Below are positions 1-9,047 of a stretch of 12,955 nucleotides of DNA, one piece after another. The notes below the pieces were generated by a model. That model saw only the letters and a list, made by a program, of their open reading frames with translations, made no database searches and was not told the origin of the DNA. The translations under genes and the position numbers were made by a program. The stretch comes from Giesbergeria sp. (GTDB lineage Bacteria; Pseudomonadota; Gammaproteobacteria; Burkholderiales; Burkholderiaceae_C): the NCBI GenBank assembly GCA_017998735.1, contig JAGOCN010000014.1, positions 1 to 12,955 on the forward strand, given 5' to 3'. Each line of letters opens with the position of its first letter. Position 1 is the first letter of the stretch.

Positions 1-2597
1 TTGCTCAGCTTGTCGCGCAAACGCTCTACCAGCAGTGGAAACGCCAGCGGGCTGGGACGCGAGAGCGCATGCAGCACCAGCGTTTGTGCCCGCAGGCGCT
101 GCAGGGTGGCGCGCAGCTGCGGCAAATCAAGCTCCTGCTGCAGCACTTCCAGGTCGGCCTGGCGCAGCAGCAGGTTGTCCGGGTCGTACTGGCGAAACAC
201 CTCAAAGTACAGCTGCGCCGATGCCTGCAGCTGGCGGGCGCTGCGCTGCTCGCCCGGCCGGCTTTGAAAGATCAGGCCCGACACGCGGGCGATTTCCCGA
301 AAACGGCGCTTGGCCATTTCGGTCGCGTTCAGGCTGGCGCGCACTTCCTGCAGCAAGGTGTCGCCCTCCTCGGACCGCTCTTGCCGCTGTTTTTTTTCGC
401 CAGAGATTTCAGCGGGCAGGGCTTCCGCAATGCTCTTGTCTTGCCCCGGCGCGCCCGACAGCAGCTCCGGCAGCAGCGCCGCCCAATCGCGCTCGGTGGC
501 GCTCAGCAGCTCCAGCCCGTAGTCATTGACCGCAATGGAAAACGTGCCCGGCGCTCCTTGCGCGGCCCGCCAGGCCCACAGGCTGGCCAGGCCAGTGTGT
601 ACTTGTCGGCCGGCAAAAGGATAGACAAACAGGTGCCACCCCTCGCGCGTGCGCAAAGTTTCGGCTAGCAGCGTGCCGGGCGTAGGCAAGGCCGACCAAC
701 GCTCTTGCAGCTCCAGCAGCGGTTGCAGCGCCTGCAATTCTGGCGAGGGGTACTGGCCCTGCGCCGCCAGCGCCAATTGCTCCAGCACGGCACCGGCCAG
801 CACCGATGACAGCGCCATGCGCGTGCCCGACCAGCGCGGCACGGTGGCGCGCCCCGGCGGGGCAGGGCGCACATAGGCGGTCATCTGCTCGATTTTCACC
901 AGCTCCAGCGCCCGGCCGGCAAGCAAAAAGCACTCGCCCGGCTGCAGCCGGGTCAAAAAGCTTTCTTCCAGACGGCCCAGCCGGGTGCCATGCATCATCT
1001 GCACCGCCATGCTGGCGTCGCCCACGATGGTGCCGATGTTGGCGCGGTGGCGGCGTGCCAGGCGCGCGTCCGGCAGGCGCCAAATGCCTTCTTCGTCCGG
1101 CAAAACCCGCTGAAAGTCGGGATACACGGCCAGCGACGCACCGCCATGGCGCACAAAGTCCAGGCACCACTGCCAGGTGCTCGCATCCAGCTGGCGGTAG
1201 GCAGCGGTGCGGCGCACTTCCGCATACATCGCCTCGGGCACAAAGCCGCCGCCGAGCGCCACCGTGGCCAGGTGCTGCACCAGCACATCGACCGGCGCCT
1301 GCGGGCTGCGCCGCGCCTCCACCTGCCCGGCCTGCACGGCAGCGCGGGCGGCGGCAGACTCCAGCAGCTCCAGGCTGTGCGTAGGCACCAGCGTGATGCG
1401 CGACGACCGCCCCGGCGCATGGCCTGAGCGCCCGGCGCGCTGCAGCAACCGCGCCACGCCCTTGGGCGAGCCAATCTGCAGCACGCGTTCAACCGGCAAA
1501 AAGTCCACCCCCAGGTCCAGGCTGGAGGTGCACACCACCGCGCGCAGGCTGCCGGCCTTGAGTCCGGCCTCCACCCATTCGCGCACCCCCCGGTCCAGCG
1601 CGCCATGGTGGACGGCAATCAGCCCCGCCCAGTCGGGCCGTGCCTCCAGCAGCGCCTGGTACCACAGCTCTGCCTGCGCGCGCGTGTTGACAAACACCAG
1701 CGTGGTGCCGCTGGCGCCGTCCAACTCACGCACCACAGGCGCCAGCATGCGCAGCCCCAGGTGCCCGGCCCAGCTGAAGCGCTCGGGCACTTCGGGCAGC
1801 AGGGTGTCGATGGCCAGGCGCTTGTCCACCTGGCCCTGCACCTGTACGCCAGCGCGCTCGCTGCCGTCCGGCAGCCAGCCCAGCAATGTGCGCTGCGCTT
1901 CATGAAGGTTGCCCAGCGTGGCCGACATGCCCCAGATGCACAGCGCCGGGTGCCAAGCAGAAAGCCGCGCCAGCGCCAGCTGCACCTGCACGCCGCGCTT
2001 GTTGCCCACCAGCTCATGCCATTCGTCCACCACCACCAGCTGCACGCTGGCCAGCTGCTCGCGCGCATCGGCACGCGCCAGCATCAGCGACAGGCTCTCG
2101 GGCGTGGTGACCAGCGCGGTCGGCAGGCGCCGCTGCTGCGCGCTGCGCTCGGCGCTGGTGCTGTCGCCGGTGCGTGCACCTAGGGTCCAGCGCGCCAGGC
2201 CCGCATGCTGCGGCGCCAGTTCGGCCAAAGGTGTCTGCAGGGCGCGCAGGGTGTCGGCGGCCAGGGCGCGCATGGGGGTGAGCCACAGCACCGTGAGGGG
2301 CGCGGCAGGAGGCAGCTTGTTTTTTGCTCCTTTTTTGATAGCTGCTGGCGCTTGACCAGCAAGCGCTGGAGCCTGTTTTGGCTTGTTTTTTGCCACAGGC
2401 AGCGCGGCCGCGCCGCCAAACGCCTGCAGCGCGCCCAGCCAGACGGCGTAAGTCTTGCCTGCGCCGGTGGTGGCATGCAGCAGACCCGACTGGCGCGCCG
2501 CCAGTGCGCGCCACACCTGGCGCTGAAAAGCAAAAGGGGTCCAGCCGCGTGCGGCAAACCAGCCGGCCACGGCCTGCTGCGTGGCCGGTTTAGCCAT
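1..2597 (-). CDS. Ligase-associated DEXH-box DNA helicase (Lhr-Core type), 3' end cut by window edge
   Basis: Superfamily 2 ATP-dependent helicase expected to translocate on and unwind nucleic acid in a repair cassette. I read the frame by hand from the ATG at 2597 to position 1: 865 codons with no stop. Visible motifs are Walker A TTGAGKT (residues 43-49), motif Ia PMRAL (108-112), the DEWH box (191-194), motif III SAT (225-227), FVNTRAQAE (302-310), [10 protein letters not shown] (357-366) and motif [10 protein letters not shown] (386-393). The ligase-associated family trait AGR.L.LV...VPRW.G.RM follows at about 560-594. The last visible residues, [15 protein letters not shown], resemble the family C-terminus, so probably only a few dozen residues are missing. 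The ATG has only a weak Shine-Dalgarno sequence, but the first residues match the family N-terminus. Oddities are a repeat-derived insert at residues 73-91 and a charged linker near 731-746. The gene follows the ligase on the same strand. The family call is firm; the substrate is inferred. Confidence 0.93.
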   Translation of the reverse strand, partial: MAKPATQQAVAGWFAARGWTPFAFQRQVWRALAARQSGLLHATTGAGKTYAVWLGALQAFGGAAALPVAKNKPKQAPALAGQAPAAIKKGAKNKLPPAAPLTVLWLTPMRALAADTLRALQTPLAELAPQHAGLARWTLGARTGDSTSAERSAQQRRLPTALVTTPESLSLMLARADAREQLASVQLVVVDEWHELVGNKRGVQVQLALARLSAWHPALCIWGMSATLGNLHEAQRTLLGWLPDGSERAGVQVQGQVDKRLAIDTLLPEVPERFSWAGHLGLRMLAPVVRELDGASGTTLVFVNTRAQAELWYQALLEARPDWAGLIAVHHGALDRGVREWVEAGLKAGSLRAVVCTSSLDLGVDFLPVERVLQIGSPKGVARLLQRAGRSGHAPGRSSRITLVPTHSLELLESAAARAAVQAGQVEARRSPQAPVDVLVQHLATVALGGGFVPEAMYAEVRRTAAYRQLDASTWQWCLDFVRHGGASLAVYPDFQRVLPDEEGIWRLPDARLARRHRANIGTIVGDASMAVQMMHGTRLGRLEESFLTRLQPGECFLLAGRALELVKIEQMTAYVRPAPPGRATVPRWSGTRMALSSVLAGAVLEQLALAAQGQYPSPELQALQPLLELQERWSALPTPGTLLAETLRTREGWHLFVYPFAGRQVHTGLASLWAWRAAQGAPGTFSIAVNDYGLELLSATERDWAALLPELLSGAPGQDKSIAEALPAEISGEKKQRQERSEEGDTLLQEVRASLNATEMAKRRFREIARVSGLIFQSRPGEQRSARQLQASAQLYFEVFRQYDPDNLLLRQADLEVLQQELDLPQLRATLQRLRAQTLVLHALSRPSPLAFPLLVERLRDKLS
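2315..2393. repeat. 13-bp direct repeat pair bracketing repeat copy 1
   Basis: GCTTGTTTTTTGC occurs at 2315-2327 and again, identically, at 2381-2393. The two starts are 66 bp apart, exactly 22 codons. On the minus strand both encode Ala-Lys-Asn-Lys (helicase residues 69-72 and 91-94). The second repeat copy at 2836-2891 is not flanked by this sequence. The pair could be a duplication made when the element arrived, or an internal tandem feature of this copy; the sequence alone does not decide. Confidence 0.75.
2326..2381 (-). repeat. 56-bp dispersed repeat, copy 1, inside the helicase coding sequence
   Basis: Read on the minus strand, this copy aligns without gaps to 2836-2891 read on the plus strand, with 46 of 56 positions identical by hand count. 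The two copies therefore point in opposite directions. The core holds an inverted repeat, GCGCTTG-ACCAG-CAAGCGC on the plus strand. The copy encodes helicase residues 73-91 in frame, rich in Ala, Pro, Gln and Lys. It resembles a short palindromic repeat I recall being scattered through Comamonadaceae genomes (a TAGCTGCT..GCGCTTG...CAAGCGCT core). That family identity is from memory and unchecked. Confidence 0.8.
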
Positions 2598-2708
2598 GCA
2601 GCGGTGCCTGGTCGGGGGGTACTTTGGAAAGGGGCAGAGGCGCCAGGGTCTTGCATTTGCATGGGCTTGCTGCAATGCCGACAGCCTGTGTTTTGCCAAC
2701 GCCGCCAG

Positions 2709-2745
2709 CCCTCACCCCAACCCTCTCCCAGAGGGAGAGGGAGCC
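2709..2745. repeat. GC-rich hairpin repeat (CCCTCTCCC / GGGAGAGGG type)
   Basis: CCCTCTCCC at 2721-2729 pairs perfectly with GGGAGAGGG at 2733-2741 across a three-base loop, AGA. It is preceded by CCCTCACCCCAA. The whole motif resembles a dispersed intergenic repeat I recall from many beta- and gammaproteobacteria. With no T tract after the stem on either strand it does not look like an intrinsic terminator. It could act as an RNA-stabilising or attenuating stem in the ligase-helicase transcript. Family membership is from memory. Confidence 0.65.
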
Positions 2746-2835
2746 ATGCCGAGCAGCGCGGACGGGGCGCAAATGCTTTGGCACAGAGCCGGACTGACAA
2801 CGGCAGTGGTTCAACAGACCATTCAGGTTTTTATG

Positions 2836-2891
2836 CCAAATCGGCCTCCAGCCCTTGCTGGCCGTGCGCTGGCAGCTATCAAAACAGGAGC
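2836..2891 (+). repeat. 56-bp dispersed repeat, copy 2, intergenic
   Basis: This is the intergenic partner of the copy at 2326-2381, in the opposite orientation and 46/56 identical. The best conserved stretches are CTCCAGC..CTTGCTGG and GCAGCTATCAAAA, followed by AGGAGC. Its central inverted repeat is more degraded than in copy 1, so it may be the older or decayed copy. It sits 26 bp past the ligase stop codon in the direction of transcription. Confidence 0.8.
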
Positions 2892-2916
2892 TACACCGGT
2901 TTCGCACAACGGTACC

Positions 2917-4665
2917 TCAAGGGTCGGAATGCGGCAGCAGCGCGGCCAGGGTGGCGAGCGAATCGGCTTCCTGCACCGGCTTGTCCTCGCGCCAGCGCAG
3001 CATGCGTGGAAAGCGCACGGCGATGCCGCTTTTGTGCCGGCTGCTGCGGGCAATGCCTTCAAACCCAAGCTCAAATACCAGCGTGGGCCGCACGCTGCGC
3101 ACCGGGCCAAAGGATTCGACCGTGGTCTTGCGCACCACGGCATCGACGCGCGCCATCTCGGCATCGGTCAGGCCCGAATAGGCCTTGGCAAAAGGCACCA
3201 GCGCACGGCCCTCGGTGCCGGGCGGGGCGCTCCAGACCGCAAAGGTGTAGTCGCTGTACAGGCTGGCGCGCCGGCCACTGCCGCGCTGCGCGTAGATCAG
3301 CACCGCGTCCACGCTGAGCGGGTCCAGCTTCCATTTCCACCAGGTGCCGACGTTCTTGGTGCGGCCCACGCCGTACTCGGCGTCCCGCGCTTTCAGCATC
3401 AGCCCTTCCACCCCGCGTGCCCGCGCCTGTTCGCGCTGCAGCGCCAGGTCGCCCCAGCTGGCGCCGCTCAGCAGCGGGCTGGCCTGCAATTGCGGGTGCG
3501 GCGTGTGGGCCAGCAGAGCGTCCAGCCGGGCGCGGCGCAGGTGCTGCGGTGCACTGCGCAGGTCTTGTCCGCCCTCTTCCAGCAGGTCGTAGGCCAGCAG
3601 CACCACGGGCAGTTCGCGCAGCAGCTTCGGGCCGACGGTCTTTCTGCCAATGCGCTTTTGCAGGTCGGCGAAGGGGCGCACCGGGTTGGCGGCGCTGTCG
3701 CCCTGGCCTTCAGCCTCACTTTCTGTAGCTGCATTCCAGACCACGATTTCGCCGTCCAGCACGGTGCCCTCGGGCAGCGCGGCGCCCAGTGCCTGCAGCT
3801 CGGGAAAGCGTTCGCTGAGCAGTTCCTCGCCGCGCGACCACAGCCACACCTGCCCGGCGCGCCGCACCAGCTGGGCGCGGATGCCGTCCCATTTCCATTC
3901 CACCTGCCACTGGGCGGGTGCGCCCAGCACGGCGTTAAATTCCTCCAGCGCCAGGGACTGCGGCAGCGGGTGCGCCAGAAAGAACGGGTACGGCAACGCG
4001 CTGGTCTCGCCAGCCGGGGCATTGCCCTCGGCATCAGAACCCGTCTCGGCGTCGTCCGCCACCGCCGCCACCAGCCGCAGGTAGCTGTCCGCGTCCGGGC
4101 GGGCACTGATGTGCGTGTAGCCCATCAACCGCTGCGCCACGCGCCGGGCGTCCACGCCGCTGACCGCTGCCAGCGCCTGCGTCACCTGCAGGCGCGACAC
4201 ACCGACGCGAAACGACCCGGTGATGAGCTTGAAGTACACCAGCCGCTCGCCCTGCGCCAGCCGCGCCCACTGCGCCTGCAGCGCGCTGTGCAGTTGCCCA
4301 GGGTCGCTGGCCAGGGCGCGCAGGGGCAGCAGGTGCTGCTCGACCCACACCGCCAGGCCCTCGTCGTGCGCGGCCATTGCAGGGTCGGGTGGCGGCAGCA
4401 GCAGGGAAATAGTTTCGGCCAGGTCGCCGACCGCGTCGTAGCTTTCGTCAAACAGCCACTGCGGCAGACCCGCGGCGGCGCGTGCCAGTTCGCGCAGCAC
4501 CTTGGTGGCGACCAGCTGGCGCGGCTTGCCACCGGCCAGAAAGAACACCGCCCAGGCGGCGTCTTCAGGCGGCGCGGCCTGCAAATATGCCTGCAGCGCT
4601 GCCTGCTTGGCACGGCTGGCGGTGCTGGCGTCGAGCGCCCGGTACAACGCCGCAAAGTACTTCAT
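2917..4665 (-). CDS. ATP-dependent DNA ligase (repair-cassette, PP_1105-like family)
   Basis: 582-residue ligase that seals nicks through an adenylated-lysine intermediate, distinct from the essential NAD-dependent LigA. An N-terminal helical DNA-binding domain covers about residues 1-200. The nucleotidyltransferase domain follows: motif I KWDG with catalytic K258, motif III LDGEIV (303-308), IIIa LAYDLLEE (358-364), motif IV EGLMLK (420-425) and motif V WWKWKLD (442-448). The C-terminal OB domain ends with RFPRMLRWRED (551-561). The length fits the family. Two low-complexity acidic/Ala loops, about 204-223 and 311-329, lie outside the motifs. The ATG shares ATGA with the exonuclease stop, and no good Shine-Dalgarno sequence precedes it, so translation is probably coupled. 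The family assignment is strong. The repair role is inferred from neighbours and from what is known of the equivalent Pseudomonas cluster. Confidence 0.95.
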   Translation of the reverse strand: MKYFAALYRALDASTASRAKQAALQAYLQAAPPEDAAWAVFFLAGGKPRQLVATKVLRELARAAAGLPQWLFDESYDAVGDLAETISLLLPPPDPAMAAHDEGLAVWVEQHLLPLRALASDPGQLHSALQAQWARLAQGERLVYFKLITGSFRVGVSRLQVTQALAAVSGVDARRVAQRLMGYTHISARPDADSYLRLVAAVADDAETGSDAEGNAPAGETSALPYPFFLAHPLPQSLALEEFNAVLGAPAQWQVEWKWDGIRAQLVRRAGQVWLWSRGEELLSERFPELQALGAALPEGTVLDGEIVVWNAATESEAEGQGDSAANPVRPFADLQKRIGRKTVGPKLLRELPVVLLAYDLLEEGGQDLRSAPQHLRRARLDALLAHTPHPQLQASPLLSGASWGDLALQREQARARGVEGLMLKARDAEYGVGRTKNVGTWWKWKLDPLSVDAVLIYAQRGSGRRASLYSDYTFAVWSAPPGTEGRALVPFAKAYSGLTDAEMARVDAVVRKTTVESFGPVRSVRPTLVFELGFEGIARSSRHKSGIAVRFPRMLRWREDKPVQEADSLATLAALLPHSDP

Positions 4666-5876
4666 GGCGTGGACGCCGGGCCGGAGGGAGTGATGATGGC
4701 AACGCTTTCAGCCTGGCCCGGTACGGCTGCGGCCGTGTCTGCATCTGTAGACGTTTCCGATGTCGGCAGGTTGTCTGTGGCTGCGTTCGCTGGAAGCTCG
4801 GAGCCGGCGGGTGCAGCGCCAATGCCAGTATCAATGGCGGGCGCGGTGGCGGCCTCGGCAGCATCTTCATCGCCGTATTCGGTGTGAAAGGACTGCCCGT
4901 CCAGCCCGTTTTCGCGCAGCCAGCGCACCAGCACCGCCACGCTGCCATGCGTGACAAACACGCGCTCGGCGCCGGTGGCGCCAATGGCGCGCTGCAGGCC
5001 GGGCCAGTCGGCATGGTCGGACATGACAAAGCCCCGGTCCACGCCGCGCCGCCGCCGCGCGCCGCGCAGCTGCATCCAGCCGCTGGCAAAGGCATCGGAA
5101 TAGTTGCCAAAGCGCTTGAGCCAGGGCGTGCCCTGCGCCGAAGGCGGCGCCAGCACCAGCGCGGTTTTGAGCAATGCCGCGTCGACGCCGTCGTCGGTCA
5201 CGCGCAGCGTGGGCGCCAGCTTCACGCCGGCGGCGCGGTACACCGCATTGAGCGGCTCGACCGCGCCATGCACCACGATCGGGCCAATGCTGGCGTCCAC
5301 CCCGTGCAGGATGCGCTGCGCCTTGCCAAAGGCATAGCACAGCAGCACCGACGCACGCCCGGCTTGCACATTGGCACGCCACCAGGCATTGATGTCGGCC
5401 AGCAGCTCGGGCTGCGACGGCCAGCGGTAAATCGGCAGGCCAAAGGTGGATTCGGTGATGAAGGTGTCGCAGCGCACCGGCTCGAACGGCGCGCAGGTGC
5501 CGTCGTCTTCGAGCTTGTAGTCGCCCGACGCCACCCACACCTGTCCGCCATGCTCCAGCCGCACCTGCGCCGAGCCCAGCACATGGCCGGCCGGGTGCAA
5601 GGAAAGGCGCACGCCATGGTGCGTGATGGCCTCGCCATAGGCCAGCGTTTGCAACGTGATGTCGGCGCCGAGGCGCGTGCGCATCGTGCCCTCGCTGTCG
5701 TGCTGTGCCAGGTAGTGGGTGTGGCCCATGCGGGCGTGGTCGGCATGGGCATGGGTGATGACGGCGCGCTCCACCGGGCGCCAGGGGTCGATGTAGAAGT
5801 CGCCCGGCGGGCAGTACAGGCCCTGCGGGCGGGCAATGATCAGGTCGTTGGTAGCAGTGGTGGCAGTGGTGGCCAT
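4662..5876 (-). CDS. Ligase-associated DNA damage response exonuclease (metallo-beta-lactamase/beta-CASP)
   Basis: Predicted metal-dependent nuclease of the mRNA 3'-end-processing/SNM1-like fold, probably trimming DNA ends for the ligase encoded next. The N-terminus reads GLYCPPGDFYIDPWRPVERAVITHAHADHAR; the metal-binding signature HAHADH is at residues 42-47 (numbered from the chosen start). Further family marks are HPAGHVLGSAQVRLE, GDYKLEDD, TESTFGLPIYRWP and the late VFVTHGS histidine motif. I chose ATG 5876 (404 residues) over ATG 5954 because AAAGG at 5882-5886 sits five bases ahead of it and the family usually begins just before the conserved GLYCP segment. The last 67 residues (about 338-404) are an Ala/Thr/Pro/Ser-rich tail beyond the usual family end. 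A 9-bp tandem repeat encodes ATT-ATT near the N-terminus. The stop overlaps the ligase start as ATGA. Confidence 0.92.
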   Translation of the reverse strand: MATTATTATNDLIIARPQGLYCPPGDFYIDPWRPVERAVITHAHADHARMGHTHYLAQHDSEGTMRTRLGADITLQTLAYGEAITHHGVRLSLHPAGHVLGSAQVRLEHGGQVWVASGDYKLEDDGTCAPFEPVRCDTFITESTFGLPIYRWPSQPELLADINAWWRANVQAGRASVLLCYAFGKAQRILHGVDASIGPIVVHGAVEPLNAVYRAAGVKLAPTLRVTDDGVDAALLKTALVLAPPSAQGTPWLKRFGNYSDAFASGWMQLRGARRRRGVDRGFVMSDHADWPGLQRAIGATGAERVFVTHGSVAVLVRWLRENGLDGQSFHTEYGDEDAAEAATAPAIDTGIGAAPAGSELPANAATDNLPTSETSTDADTAAAVPGQAESVAIITPSGPASTP

Positions 5877-5881
5877 GTCAG

Positions 5882-5886
5882 CCTTT
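5882..5886 (-). promoter_or_regulatory. Ribosome binding site deciding the exonuclease start
   Basis: AAAGG on the minus strand lies five bases upstream of the ATG at 5876. The alternative upstream ATG at 5954 has no purine-rich site, which supports the shorter protein. Confidence 0.6.
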
Positions 5887-5895
5887 GAAAACACC

Positions 5896-5931
5896 GTTGC
5901 AATAACGGGCAACAAGGCATAGCAACGTTGC
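5896..5931. promoter_or_regulatory. Phased GTTGC/GCAAC motifs, possible operator
   Basis: Four copies of one pentamer occur in 36 bp: GTTGC 5896-5900, GCAAC 5909-5913, GCAAC 5922-5926 and GTTGC 5927-5931. The first three start exactly 13 bp apart. The first two form the dyad GTTGC-N8-GCAAC, and the last two form the palindrome GCAACGTTGC. They lie 20-55 bases before the chosen exonuclease ATG, where a repressor could act. The arrangement is seen; the regulatory role is speculative. Confidence 0.3.
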
Positions 5932-6117
5932 GCTGGCACCATGGCAAAAGACATTACAGAAGCGCGGTAAAAACATGGCCCATGCTAGCGCCCGGCCTGC
6001 GCGCCTGCAGCGCACCGGGCGCCGCGTCCACGGGTCGGACGCTGCCTACGCAAGGCATTGCTGCCATGCCCTGCGCCAGCGACCTGTCCAAGACCAGAAA
6101 CGGCTGCGCCAGAAACG

Positions 6118-6143
6118 AAAAAGCCGCCCGAAGGCGGCGGTTT
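6118..6143 (-). terminator. Rho-independent terminator of the atp operon
   Basis: On the minus strand the sequence reads GCCGCC-TTCG-GGCGGC followed by five T residues. This is a perfect 6-bp GC stem with a stable UUCG-type tetraloop and a T tract, about 30 bases past the atpC stop. It is a textbook intrinsic terminator separating the ATP synthase genes from the downstream repair cassette. Confidence 0.88.
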
Positions 6144-6172
6144 CTGCGTGCAGCGTTCAGCTGGTCAGCCGC

Positions 6173-6589
6173 TCAGCGCTTGTTGCGGAACTTGCGCAAC
6201 GCGGCAATCTGCGCGGCCATCACGGTCAACTCGGACTGGGCACGCGCCATGTCGATTTCGCTCTTGGCATTTTTCAATGCCTCTTCCGCCGCCGCCTTGG
6301 CTTCGTTGGCCTTCTTGTCGTCCAGGTCCTTGCCACGGATGGCGGTGTCGGACAGCACGGTCACGCGGTCGGGCTGCACTTCCAGAATGCCACCGGCGAC
6401 AAAGACGAATTCTTCGCTGCCGTCGGCCATTTCAATGCGCACCGAGCCGGGCCGGATGCGCGTGATCAACGGGGTGTGGCGCGGGTACACGCCCAGCTCG
6501 CCGGCTTCGCCCGGCAGCGCGACAAAGCGTGCTTCGCCGGAGAAGATGGACTCTTCTGCGCTGACCACATCAACGTGGATGGTGTTCAT
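6173..6589 (-). CDS. atpC: F1Fo ATP synthase epsilon subunit
   Basis: 138-residue epsilon subunit of the F1 central stalk. It links gamma to the c-ring and inhibits ATP hydrolysis. The N-terminal beta-barrel (about 1-86) carries the family signature [17 protein letters not shown] (25-41). The C-terminal part (about 88-133) is Ala/Lys/Glu-rich and should form the two inhibitory helices. Two ATG codons adjoin at 6592 and 6589. AGGAG at 6595-6599 sits only two bases before the first but five before the second, so I prefer 6589; the product starts [13 protein letters not shown]. The frame stays open upstream to another ATG at 6625, which would add a non-conserved extension. It is the last gene of the operon, separated from atpD by an unusually long spacer. 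Confidence 0.97.
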   Translation of the reverse strand: MNTIHVDVVSAEESIFSGEARFVALPGEAGELGVYPRHTPLITRIRPGSVRIEMADGSEEFVFVAGGILEVQPDRVTVLSDTAIRGKDLDDKKANEAKAAAEEALKNAKSEIDMARAQSELTVMAAQIAALRKFRNKR

Positions 6590-6688
6590 CATTGCTCCTG
6601 GAAAAGGGGAAGTTGCTGGTGGCAACCAGGGGCCCTTGTGGGCGCCCGATCAAAAGACCGGGCCTGCCGCACAGGGGCCGCAGGGCCA
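6590..6688 (-). other. Hairpin-rich atpD-atpC spacer
   Basis: At 99 bp this is the longest gap inside the operon; the others are 9-53 bp. Possible stems are GTTGC-TGGTG-GCAAC at 6612-6626, GGGCGCCC/GGGGCCC (6629-6647, loop ACAA on the minus strand, one bulge) and a weaker GGCC-rich stem near 6660-6687. None is followed by a T tract, so termination is unlikely. The stems may affect RNA processing or the amount of epsilon subunit made. The function is inferred. Confidence 0.4.
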
Positions 6689-9029
<2,341 letters not shown>

Positions 9030-9047
9030 GAAAGCTCCTCGTCGCGG

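Larger units (their letters stand above)
2598..2916. other. 319-bp ligase-helicase spacer with repeats and no gene
   Basis: No credible coding region was found here; the open frames are short and match no family I recognise. The spacer holds a CCCTCTCCC/GGGAGAGGG hairpin element (about 2709-2745) and a 56-bp dispersed repeat (2836-2891). I saw no convincing minus-strand -35/-10 pair and no T-tailed terminator. The helicase may be transcribed by read-through from the ligase or from a promoter I cannot recognise. The close ATGA overlap between exonuclease and ligase is not repeated at the ligase-helicase junction, which fits later insertion of repeats. Confidence 0.7.
5877..6172. other. 296-bp spacer between atpC and the exonuclease gene
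   Basis: This spacer separates the ATP synthase operon from the repair cassette. It holds the operon terminator (6118-6143), a set of phased GTTGC/GCAAC motifs (5896-5931) and the exonuclease ribosome site. A cassette promoter is expected here. The best I see on the minus strand is TTGCCA (about 5941-5946), 17 bases, then TGCTAT, which is a poor -10, so I do not call it. No coding region on either strand looks real, and I saw no CTGT-N8-ACAG LexA box. Confidence 0.6.

Noticed and set aside
523..2514. Several minus-strand open frames of 150-215 codons inside the helicase region, suggesting a broken gene
   Set aside because: They are in other frames. The true helicase frame is open without interruption from 2597 to 1, so there is no frameshift.
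2721..2741. Hairpin as a terminator for the ligase gene
   Set aside because: No T tract follows on either strand, and it lies about 175 bp past the ligase stop; it fits a dispersed repeat better.
2581..4887. 768-codon plus-strand frame opposite the ligase
   Set aside because: The minus strand encodes a ligase with all motifs in order. The plus frame is a Gln/His/Arg/Ala-rich shadow that runs through the repeat spacer without family features.
5925..5946. Promoter TTGCCA-N17-TGCTAT upstream of the exonuclease
   Set aside because: The -10 matches the consensus at only three of six positions, too weak to call in GC-rich DNA.
4662..5954. Longer exonuclease starting at ATG 5954 (430 residues)
   Set aside because: It has no ribosome site, and its 26 extra residues do not match the family N-terminus; ATG 5876 has AAAGG at proper spacing.
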